In this document: piece after piece, positions 1 to 6,223 of the stretch | Layout of the letters: each line of letters begins with the position of its first letter | How positions within the stretch are numbered: position 1 is the stretch's first letter | Assembly (NCBI GenBank): GCA_023249815.1 | Contig: JAHFBX010000185.1 | Coordinates: 1-6,223 of the forward strand | DNA length: 6,223 nt | Direction: 5' to 3' | From: Candidatus Eiseniibacteriota bacterium | GTDB taxonomy: Bacteria > Eisenbacteria > RBG-16-71-46 | Notes under the pieces: model-generated | What the model saw: the letters and a program-made list of their open reading frames with translations, nothing else | Database searches by the model: none | What the model was told of the DNA's origin: nothing | Translations under genes and position numbers: made by a program

Positions 1-65
1 CGCCTGGTCGCTTCTGCACGTGCGCCGCCGAGCGCGAAGCTCGCAAGTCCGATACCCTGCCGCGC

Positions 66-890
66 ATGGACACGAACTACGAGACGCTCCAGGAGACCGA
101 GTGGGCGGAGGTGGACCGGATCCACGAGCTCCTGGACGAGGGCGAACTCGAGGCCGCGCGATCCGCGCTGGACCACATGCTCCGGAAGCGCCCCGACCAC
201 CCCGACCTGCGCATCGAGGACGCCACGCTCAAGCTCGAGGAGGGTGAGCCGGAGCAGGCGCTCGTCGCGTTACGGGGTGCCGAGCGCTCGGCCGACCCCG
301 CCAACTACTTCTACCTGCGAGCCGCCGCCCACCACGAATTGTCGCGTTTCGCCGAGGCCGAGGCCGATGCGCAGCGTTCCATCGCCGTCTATCCCGGCAA
401 CCCGCTGGCGCACGACCTGCTCTCGCGCGTGCGTGAACACCTGGGTGACGCGAAGGGCGCGGCCGAGGCGTCCGAGGCCGCGGCGGAGCTGGATCCCGAG
501 AACTTCCCCGAACCGCTCGAAGTGAGCGACCAAGCGTTTGATGATCTGGTCGAGAAGGCGGTCGCCGAACTTCCCGAGAAGGTGCGTCGCAAGCTGGACG
601 AGATCCCGGTGCTCGTGCAACCGCTGCCGACGACGGAGATGCTCGGCGAGGAGTCCCCGCCGCTGACGCCGGACCTGCTCGGGCTGTTCGTGGGACGGCA
701 CCTGTTCGCGCAGCTGCCCACGGCGGTGCCCGGCGCGCCGGGCGCGATCTTCCTGTTCCGCCGGAACCTGCTGCGAGCGTGCTCGGACGTCGAGGAGCTG
801 GCGCGCGAGATCCGCGTCACCGTGCAGCACGAGGTCGGCCACCTGCTCGGGCTCGACGAGGACGAGCTCGAGGACTGGGGACTGGCGTAG
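66..890 (+). CDS. TPR-repeat protein with C-terminal zincin-like minimal metalloprotease domain
   Basis: This 274-aa protein has two parts. Residues about 15-145 are Ala/Leu/Glu-rich paired helices with TPR spacing (for example around 17-46, 49-77, 82-110 and 113-144), a fold usually used for protein binding. Residues about 155-274 resemble the zincin-like metallopeptidase family (Pfam Zincin_1, formerly DUF1025). They show a conserved 'LLGLFVG' segment at 204-210, a strand of the 'AIFLFRRNL' type at 227-235, and the motif HEVGH at 255-259 followed by GLDEDEL. In that HExxHxxGxDE pattern the two His are expected to bind zinc, with an acidic residue just after them as the likely third ligand. 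There is no signal peptide or membrane segment, so it is probably cytoplasmic. The ATG at 66 is chosen because it is the first one and the helices begin soon after it; no good Shine-Dalgarno precedes it. The substrate is unknown and I see no functional tie to the copper genes. The domain call is firm; proteolytic activity is inferred. Confidence 0.9.
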   Translation: MDTNYETLQETEWAEVDRIHELLDEGELEAARSALDHMLRKRPDHPDLRIEDATLKLEEGEPEQALVALRGAERSADPANYFYLRAAAHHELSRFAEAEADAQRSIAVYPGNPLAHDLLSRVREHLGDAKGAAEASEAAAELDPENFPEPLEVSDQAFDDLVEKAVAELPEKVRRKLDEIPVLVQPLPTTEMLGEESPPLTPDLLGLFVGRHLFAQLPTAVPGAPGAIFLFRRNLLRACSDVEELAREIRVTVQHEVGHLLGLDEDELEDWGLA

Positions 891-911
891 CGCGCTGCCG
901 GGCCGCCTCGC

Positions 912-1244
912 TCACTCGATCGTCACGGTCCCCTTGAGCATGTCCATGCCGCAGGCGTAGTGGATCGTGCCGCGGCTCACGCCCGAGAGATCGACGCGCA
1001 CGGGCTGGTCCAACGGCAGGTCGTACTTGCGACCGGTCTCGGCGAAGATCGCTTCGGTGGCGCACGTGCGCTCGGTCTTGCGGGTCATCACGAGTACCGC
1101 GGGCTGGCCCTGCCTGATCGTGACGTCCTTGGGCTCGAAGCCCTTATCGGTCACGGTCACCTGGATCTCCTTGGGACCCGAAGCGGCACAACCGACGACC
1201 ACGACCAGCGAGGCGAGCAATGTCGACGCGATCAACCGACGCAT
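912..1244 (-). CDS. small cupredoxin-domain lipoprotein, probable periplasmic copper-binding protein
   Basis: This is a 110-aa protein. Residues 1-18 form a signal peptide (MRR, then a hydrophobic run) ending in the lipobox VVGC, so Cys19 should be lipidated and the protein anchored to a membrane facing the periplasm. The rest is one cupredoxin-like beta-sandwich (Cupredoxin_1 type), with the usual 'V.DKGFEPKDVTIRQGQPAVLVM' style opening (about 31-53) and a C-terminal ligand loop, HYACGMDM, at 95-102. Candidate copper ligands are Cys61 (in TCATE), His95, Cys98, Met100 and Met102. This differs from the classic type-1 blue copper His/Cys/His/Met set. I recall the same TCATE plus CGMxM pattern in small cupredoxins encoded next to copper ATPases. 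It lies 65 bp downstream of copA on the same strand and is probably co-transcribed. A role in binding or handing on periplasmic copper is inferred; electron transfer is an alternative. The ATG at 1244 is well supported by its ribosome binding site and the signal peptide. Confidence 0.88.
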   Translation of the reverse strand: MRRLIASTLLASLVVVVGCAASGPKEIQVTVTDKGFEPKDVTIRQGQPAVLVMTRKTERTCATEAIFAETGRKYDLPLDQPVRVDLSGVSRGTIHYACGMDMLKGTVTIE

Positions 1245-1252
1245 GGGTGACT

Positions 1253-1259
1253 TCTCCTT
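1253..1259 (-). promoter_or_regulatory. ribosome binding site of the cupredoxin lipoprotein gene
   Basis: Read on the minus strand, AAGGAGA lies 8 bases upstream of the ATG at 1244. It is a good Shine-Dalgarno match and fixes this start. The remaining short gap up to the copA stop shows no convincing promoter, terminator or metal operator, so expression by read-through from copA is the simplest view. Confidence 0.75.
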
Positions 1260-1309
1260 GGCAAGACGCCGTCAGTGAATGATTGCGTCCGTGGTGGTGC
1301 GTGAGGAAT

Positions 1310-3691
1310 TCATCGAAAGCTTCGCAATCTCAAACTCGACATCACGACGGACACGCTCGAGAGCGCCATCGCGAACGAGGCCAGCATGGGATGAAGTGTG
1401 CCCTCCCAGCCGAGAATCGGGCCGACGGCGCCTCCTCTGGAGAGCAGCGGCACGAGCACGCCAGCGGCGACGGGGATCAGCACGACGTTGTAGGCGAACG
1501 CCCAGAACAGGTTCTGACGGATGACCTGCATCGTGCGCCGAGCGAGGCGGAGCGCGTCGGGAACGGCCGTGAGATCACCCCGCAGCAGCGTGAACGCGCT
1601 TGCTTCCATGGCCACGTCCGTGCCGCTCGCCATGGCGAGGCCCACGTCCGATTGCGCAAGGGCGGGCGCGTCGTTCAGGCCATCGCCCACCATCGCGACG
1701 CGCCGGCCTTCGCGCTGCAGCCGCTCGACGCGAGCGGACTTCTCGTTCGGCATCACGCCGGAGAGCACATACTCGGGGCCGATGCCCACCTGCGCGGCCA
1801 CCGCGGCGGCGGTCGCCGCGTTGTCCCCGGTGATCATCCACACTTGCAGTCCACGTTGGCGTAGCGCCCCCACGACCTGCGCCGCTTCGGGTCGGGCCGC
1901 GTCGGAGAGTCCGAGCAGCCCCAGGAACTCGCCCGCTTCCGCCACCGCCACGACGCTGCGGCCGGCAGCGGCGAGGCGCTCGCGCTCGGTGGCGAGGGGA
2001 GCGTCACTGGCGCCGAACTCGGCGAGCATGGCGGTGGAACCCACCGCGATGGCGCGGCCGCCGGCCAGCGCGTAGGCACCTCGGCCGGGAGAGCCTCCGA
2101 AGTCCTCGATCCCGCGCGGCTCGACCCCTCGCGCTCTCGCCCCTCGCACGATCGCGAGCGCCAGCGGATGCTCGCTCCGGCTCTCGGCGGTGATCGCGGC
2201 GGAGAGCAGCCGCGCCTCGTCCGCACCCGGCGCCACGACGACGTCGGTGAGCTGCGGCGCGCCGAGCGTGAGTGTTCCCGTCTTGTCGAACACGACGGAG
2301 TCCAGTCGTTCCGCGCGTTCGATCGCTCCGGCATCGCGCGCGAGCAGGCCCAGCTCCGCGCCCCGGCCAGTCGCGGTCACGAGCGCGGTCGGTGTCGCGA
2401 GGCCCATCGCGCACGGACACGCCACGATCCACACCGCCACGAGCTTCAAGACTGACCCGGTGAATCCGGCGCCGGCGAACCACCACACGGCGAACGTCAC
2501 GAGCCCCACGCCCACCACCACGGGCACGAATACCGCGGCGACTCGATCCACGAGATGCTGCACGCTCGCCTTGCTCGTCTGCGCACGCTCCACCATCGCC
2601 ACCACCTGAAGCAACAGCGAGTCCGCACCGACGCGCTCGGCGCGCATGTGGAACGCTCCCATGCCATTCAACGTGCCGCCGATCACGCGATCCCCGGGTT
2701 CCACGGGGACCGGAACGGACTCGCCGGTGACGAGCGAACGGTTCACAGCGGAACGGCCGGCGAGGACCACGCCGTCCACCGGCACGCGTTCGCCCGGCCG
2801 CACGAGCAGCACGTCTCCCGGCACGATGCGGTCGAGCGGCACGGACTCCTCCAGCTTCCCACGGACCCGGATGGCAGAGCGCGGCCGAACCTCGAGCAGC
2901 GTACGCATCGCCCGGGACGTCGAGGTGCGTGCACGCGCCTCCAGCAGCCGTCCGAGCAGGATCAGCGCCACGATCGTGGTGGACGTGTCGAAGTAGACGT
3001 CCGGCACCGTCGCCGCGCCGTGCGCGCCATGCAGCGGTACCTCGAGTCCGGTGAACAGCGCGACCGTGGAGTAGGTGAACGCCGTGAGCGTGCCCAGGCC
3101 GACGAGCGTGTCCATGTCCGGAGCTCGCTTGAGCACACCACGCGCGAGGCCGCGCAGGAACGGCCAGCCTGCCACGAACTGCACCGGCAGCGCGAACACG
3201 AACTGCATGAACGCCTGCTGCCACGGCGTTCCCGGCAAGAGCCCGGGCGCCAGCAGCGTCACGTGCGCGAGCACGAACACGAGCACGGCGCACGCCGCGG
3301 CGAGCGCGAACCGGCGTTGCGCCGTGCGCTCCTCGCGCTCGCGCTCGCGCTTCTCGCGATCGTCCACGCCAACGGTCGTGATCGGGTAGGCGTCATAACC
3401 GGCGTCGCGGACGGCGGCGACGAGCCGGCGCGTGAGCGAGTCCGCCGCGCCGTCGCCCGGTCGGGCCTCGGCCGCCGCGACGACGTCGGCCTCCGCGCGC
3501 TGCGTCGCCAGGTTCACGCGCGCGGCCAGCACGCCCGGCACGCCGGCCATGGCCTGCTCGACACGCGACACGCACGAGGCGCAATGCATGCCCGAGATGC
3601 GCAGTCGAACGGTCTCGTGCGCGGGAGCGGTCTCGCTCTCACGCCGGATCGCGCCGAGCGGCACGAACGCTGACGGGCTCGACGAACTCAC
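1310..3691 (-). CDS. copA: CopA-type Cu(+)-exporting P1B ATPase
   Basis: This inner-membrane pump uses ATP to export Cu(+) from the cytoplasm. The protein is 793 aa from the GTG start at 3691. One N-terminal heavy-metal-associated domain (about 28-106) carries GMHCASC, with Cys37 and Cys40. A very charged Arg/Glu linker (110-127) follows, then eight predicted membrane segments. Actuator-domain TGES is at 322-325. The transmembrane metal site is CPC at 425-427. The phosphorylated Asp469 is in DKTGTLT, with HP at 508-509 (SEHPLA), TGDN at 621-624 and GDGLNDAP at 669-676. The C-terminal Cu(+)-class signatures are present: YN at 734-735 and MxxSS at 775-779. These identify a P1B-1 (Cu/Ag) pump rather than a Zn/Cd one. 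All catalytic motifs are intact and the length is normal for a single-HMA CopA. The reading frame stays open upstream to 3895, but that extension is out-of-frame shadow of cusA. The GTG at 3691 overlaps the cusA stop and has a strong ribosome binding site, implying translational coupling. Confidence 0.96.
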   Translation of the reverse strand: MSSSSPSAFVPLGAIRRESETAPAHETVRLRISGMHCASCVSRVEQAMAGVPGVLAARVNLATQRAEADVVAAAEARPGDGAADSLTRRLVAAVRDAGYDAYPITTVGVDDREKREREREERTAQRRFALAAACAVLVFVLAHVTLLAPGLLPGTPWQQAFMQFVFALPVQFVAGWPFLRGLARGVLKRAPDMDTLVGLGTLTAFTYSTVALFTGLEVPLHGAHGAATVPDVYFDTSTTIVALILLGRLLEARARTSTSRAMRTLLEVRPRSAIRVRGKLEESVPLDRIVPGDVLLVRPGERVPVDGVVLAGRSAVNRSLVTGESVPVPVEPGDRVIGGTLNGMGAFHMRAERVGADSLLLQVVAMVERAQTSKASVQHLVDRVAAVFVPVVVGVGLVTFAVWWFAGAGFTGSVLKLVAVWIVACPCAMGLATPTALVTATGRGAELGLLARDAGAIERAERLDSVVFDKTGTLTLGAPQLTDVVVAPGADEARLLSAAITAESRSEHPLALAIVRGARARGVEPRGIEDFGGSPGRGAYALAGGRAIAVGSTAMLAEFGASDAPLATERERLAAAGRSVVAVAEAGEFLGLLGLSDAARPEAAQVVGALRQRGLQVWMITGDNAATAAAVAAQVGIGPEYVLSGVMPNEKSARVERLQREGRRVAMVGDGLNDAPALAQSDVGLAMASGTDVAMEASAFTLLRGDLTAVPDALRLARRTMQVIRQNLFWAFAYNVVLIPVAAGVLVPLLSRGGAVGPILGWEGTLHPMLASFAMALSSVSVVMSSLRLRSFR

Positions 3692-6223
3692 GTGCTCCCC
3701 TCCTCCTGCCGAGCGCGAGCGCCATCCGCCTCCGCGTCGCGTCCGCGTCCATTCGCGCGGCGCCACTCGCGCCAGCGCCACCACGTGTAGATCACCGGGA
3801 TCACCTCGAGCGTCAGGAACGCCGACGTGAACAGGCCGCCCACCATCGGCGCCGCCACGCGCTTCATGACGTCCGCCCCCGCGCCCTGCGACCACAGCAG
3901 CGGCACGAGGCCGATCATCATGGTGGCGACGGTCATCAGCTTGGGCCGCACGCGCTGCACCGAGCCCTCGAGCGTCGCCTCCACGATGTCATCGAAACCC
4001 TGGATCCGGCCCGCGGCCAGCGCGCGACGGTAGGCCACGTCGCAGTACACGACCATCACGACGCCGGTCTGCGTGGCGAGCCCCACGAGCGCGATCAATC
4101 CGACCCACACCGCGGTGGACAGATTGTAGCCGAGGAGCGCCAGCAACCAGACACTCCCGACGAGCGCGAACGGCACCGACGCGAGCACGATGAGCGCCGG
4201 CGCCAACTGTCCGAAGTTGAAATAGAGCAGGAGCACGACGAGCAGCAGCGTGAGCGGCACGAGCCAGCGCATGCGAGCCTGCATCTGCTGCAGCAGCTCG
4301 TACTGCCCCGTCCATTTGAGGAACGTTCCCGCCGGCAGCTTGAGGTCGCGAGCCACCGCGCGCTTGGCGTCGTCCACGTAGCCGCCGATGTCGTGGCGCG
4401 AGGCGTCCATGTCCACGTAGACGTAGCCGACGAGCATGCCGGCTTCGTCACGGATCATCGGGGGACCGTTCACGATGCGCACGTCGGCCACCTGGCCGAG
4501 CGGCACGTGCGCGCCGGCCCCTCCCACGCGCTCACCGCCGCCCGTGCTCGCGCCCATCTCGCCCATGCCGCCGCCCGTGGCGGACGCCCGCCCGAGCGGG
4601 ACCAGCACCTGGCGCAGCCGCTCCACGTCCTGCCGCAGGCTCGCCGGATAACGCACGTTGATGGAGAAGCGCTCTCGGCCCTCGACCGTGACCTCGATCG
4701 GCTCCCCTCCGATCGCCGCCTCGATGACATCCTGGACATCGCCCAGCGTGAGCCCGTAGCGCGCGAGTGCCTCGCGGTCGGGCACGATGTCCACGTACAG
4801 ACCGCCCGTGTTGCGGTCGGAGTACACGCTGCGCGTGCCCGGCACGGCGGCGAGCGTGTGCTCCAGCTCGACCCCGACGTGCTCGATCTGCGCCAGGTCC
4901 GAGCCGAAGATCTTGACACCGATCGGCGTGCGCACGCCGGTCGAGAGCATGTCGATGCGCGTCTTGATGGGCATCGTCCACGCGTTCGTCCAGCCCGGCA
5001 GCCGGACACGATGGTCGAGCTCGGACACCAGCTCGTCCCAGGTGAGCCGCCGCGCATCGGGCCACAGCACGCGAAGCGCGGGTCTCGTCCACGCCGGCGC
5101 GCCGCCGGACCACCAGCGCGCGTGCGGCACCATGCGCCATTCATCACGGGGTTTGAGCTTCACCACAGTCTCGACCATGGACAGCGGCGCCGGATCCGTG
5201 GGCGTGTTCGAGCGCCCGGCTTTGCCGAACACGCGCTCCACCTCGGGGAACTCCCGGATCAGCTGGTCCTGGATCTGAATGCTGCGCTTGGCCTCTTCGA
5301 TGGACAGGTTCGGGAACGTCGTCGGCATGTACAACAGGTCGCCCTCGCGCAGCGACGGCATGAACTCGTGCCCCAGCCGGAGCGACATGGGCACGGCCGA
5401 GAGCACGGCGGCGAGGCCGATGGCAATGGTGGTGCGCGGATTCTTGAGCGCCACCCACGCGAACGGCCGGTAGATCGAGATGATGAATCGTGACACCGGG
5501 TGCTCGTGCTCGTGCCGGATGCGGCCGCGCACGAACAACGTCATCAGCGCGGGCGCCAGCGTCACCGAGACGATCGCCGCGAACGCCATGGCGAACGTCT
5601 TCGTGAATGCGAGCGGCTTGAACAATCGGCCGGCCTGCCCATTGAGCGCGAAGATGGGCAGGAACGACACGGTGATGATGAGCAGCGAGAAGAAGATGGG
5701 TGGGCCCACCTCCTTGGCCGCGTCGATGACCACTCGGACGCGGTCGCTACCGGGCGGGGCGGTCTCCAGGTGCTTGTGCGCGTTCTCCACCAGCACGATG
5801 GCCGCGTCCACCATGGCGCCGATGGCAATCGCGAGCCCGCCCAGGCTCATGATGTTGGAGTTGATGCCGAGCAGGTGCATGGGGACAAACGCCAGCGCCA
5901 CGGCGAGCGGCAGCGTGAGCACCGGCACGAGCGTGCTGCGCAGGTGGAGCAAGAACACGAAGATGACGAGGCTCACGACCACGGCCTCCTCGATGAGCGT
6001 GTGGCGCAGGGTCTCGATGGCGCGCGTGATGAGCGAGGAGCGGTCATAGACCGTCCGCACCTCCATGCCCTCGGGGAACGACGGCTTCAACTCTGCGAGT
6101 TTCTTCTGAACGCGCGCGATCACGTGGGCGGCGTTCTCGCCGTAGCGCATGACGACGGTGCCGCCGACCGCTTCGCCGATGCCGTCCAGCTCGCCCACGC
6201 CGCGCCGGATGTCGGGACCGAAC
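3688..6223 (-). CDS. cusA: CusA-like heavy-metal RND efflux pump, 5' end missing
   Basis: This is the inner-membrane proton-driven pump of a tripartite Cu/Ag efflux system. Translation runs in frame to the window edge, beginning FGPDIRRGVGELDGIGEA, which matches the region near residue 267 of E. coli CusA. About 265 N-terminal residues are therefore missing and 844 are visible (numbered here from that Phe). Eleven of the twelve membrane helices are present: TM2-TM6 at about 77-232, TM7 at about 264-284, and TM8-TM12 at about 653-813, with the second large periplasmic domain between TM7 and TM8. The TM4 segment SLGGLAIAIGAMVDAAIVLVEN (residues 126-147) is the Cu/Ag-class (HME4) signature, with Asp139 matching E. 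coli Asp405; it is not the DFG..DGA form of CzcA. RPKLMT at 760-765 is also conserved. Oddities are ATQTG in TM10, where E. coli has Glu939; two insertions in the periplasmic domain; an HEHEH cytoplasmic loop; and a charged C-terminal tail. A divalent-metal specificity cannot be fully excluded. The membrane-fusion and outer-membrane partners are not in the window. Confidence 0.93.
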   Translation of the reverse strand, partial: FGPDIRRGVGELDGIGEAVGGTVVMRYGENAAHVIARVQKKLAELKPSFPEGMEVRTVYDRSSLITRAIETLRHTLIEEAVVVSLVIFVFLLHLRSTLVPVLTLPLAVALAFVPMHLLGINSNIMSLGGLAIAIGAMVDAAIVLVENAHKHLETAPPGSDRVRVVIDAAKEVGPPIFFSLLIITVSFLPIFALNGQAGRLFKPLAFTKTFAMAFAAIVSVTLAPALMTLFVRGRIRHEHEHPVSRFIISIYRPFAWVALKNPRTTIAIGLAAVLSAVPMSLRLGHEFMPSLREGDLLYMPTTFPNLSIEEAKRSIQIQDQLIREFPEVERVFGKAGRSNTPTDPAPLSMVETVVKLKPRDEWRMVPHARWWSGGAPAWTRPALRVLWPDARRLTWDELVSELDHRVRLPGWTNAWTMPIKTRIDMLSTGVRTPIGVKIFGSDLAQIEHVGVELEHTLAAVPGTRSVYSDRNTGGLYVDIVPDREALARYGLTLGDVQDVIEAAIGGEPIEVTVEGRERFSINVRYPASLRQDVERLRQVLVPLGRASATGGGMGEMGASTGGGERVGGAGAHVPLGQVADVRIVNGPPMIRDEAGMLVGYVYVDMDASRHDIGGYVDDAKRAVARDLKLPAGTFLKWTGQYELLQQMQARMRWLVPLTLLLVVLLLYFNFGQLAPALIVLASVPFALVGSVWLLALLGYNLSTAVWVGLIALVGLATQTGVVMVVYCDVAYRRALAAGRIQGFDDIVEATLEGSVQRVRPKLMTVATMMIGLVPLLWSQGAGADVMKRVAAPMVGGLFTSAFLTLEVIPVIYTWWRWREWRRANGRGRDAEADGARARQEEGST
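3697..3707 (-). promoter_or_regulatory. ribosome binding site that fixes the copA start inside the end of cusA
   Basis: Read on the minus strand the stretch is AGGAGGAGGGG. Its second AGGAGG (3704-3699) ends 7 bases before the GTG at 3691. It lies within the last codons of cusA (encoding QEEG), and the start and stop codons overlap as GTGA. This favours the 793-aa CopA over the longer open frame beginning at 3895, which would include about 68 residues with no CopA similarity. Confidence 0.85.

Noticed and set aside
40..65. GATACC as a possible -10 box before the TPR-protease gene
   Set aside because: There is no matching -35 element, it is a poor consensus match, and the window begins too close upstream to judge.
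20..247. Small plus-strand open frame overlapping the start of the TPR-protease gene
   Set aside because: Arg/Pro/Gly-rich shadow in another frame of the real gene, with no domain and no ribosome binding site.
1256..1289. Possible operator or hairpin upstream of the cupredoxin gene (CTTGGCAAG small palindrome; GACGC/GCGTC inverted repeat)
   Set aside because: The palindrome overlaps the Shine-Dalgarno and is very short. The inverted repeat has a 5-bp stem with a 15-base loop. Neither resembles a CueR, CsoR or CopY site as I know them.
2004..3293. Minus-strand open frame of 429 codons overlapping copA in another frame
   Set aside because: The translation is almost entirely Arg/Ala/Gly, typical of a frame-shifted read of high-GC coding DNA. 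CopA in the correct frame has every catalytic motif.
2555..3673. Long plus-strand open frame (372 codons) antisense to copA
   Set aside because: It lies opposite a fully motif-complete CopA. Its translation is Arg/His/Glu-rich with no recognisable domain, as expected from the complementary strand of GC-rich codons.
3692..3895. N-terminal extension of CopA back to 3895
   Set aside because: The 68 extra residues are Arg/Gly-rich, overlap cusA in another frame and show no CopA similarity. The GTG at 3691 has a strong ribosome binding site and overlaps the cusA stop.
4393..5493. Long plus-strand open frame (366 codons) antisense to cusA
   Set aside because: Same reason: low-complexity Arg/His/Asp/Val translation opposite a conserved RND pump, with no ribosome binding site or domain signal that would outweigh the real gene.

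Overview
The window is GC-rich and densely coding, with no plasmid, phage or transposon signature. It holds one gene on the plus strand at the left end and a three-gene copper-handling cluster on the minus strand that fills the rest. A lipoprotein signal and a tripartite-type RND efflux subunit point to a diderm (Gram-negative-type) bacterium. The high GC content, the TPR plus minimal-metalloprotease protein and the style of the CusA would fit Myxococcota, Gemmatimonadota or related soil/sediment lineages. This placement is inference, since there is no phylogenetic marker gene here.

Layout: positions 66-890 (+) encode a 274-aa TPR protein ending in a zincin-like HExxH domain. It converges on the minus-strand cluster with only 21 bp between the two stop codons. 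On the minus strand, in transcription order, are: a 5'-truncated cusA-type heavy-metal RND pump gene that enters from the right edge (6223 to 3688); copA, a Cu(+) P1B-type ATPase gene (3691 to 1310), whose GTG start overlaps the cusA stop by four bases (GTGA); and, after a 65-bp gap, a small cupredoxin-fold lipoprotein gene (1244 to 912) with its own clear ribosome binding site.

How they probably work together: CopA would move cytosolic Cu(+) across the inner membrane. The small cupredoxin lipoprotein would bind or buffer copper on the periplasmic side. The CusA pump, with a membrane-fusion protein and outer-membrane channel presumably encoded upstream outside the window, would expel copper or silver from the cell. 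No metal-responsive regulator (CueR, CsoR or CusRS type) and no recognisable metal-operator sequence is present, so control presumably lies upstream. The overall picture is a recognisable copper/silver resistance operon, not a new system. The points worth a second look are the Cys/His/Met-rich site of the small cupredoxin, departures from E. coli CusA at residues linked to metal and proton movement, two insertions in the CusA periplasmic domain, and the fused TPR-metalloprotease architecture.
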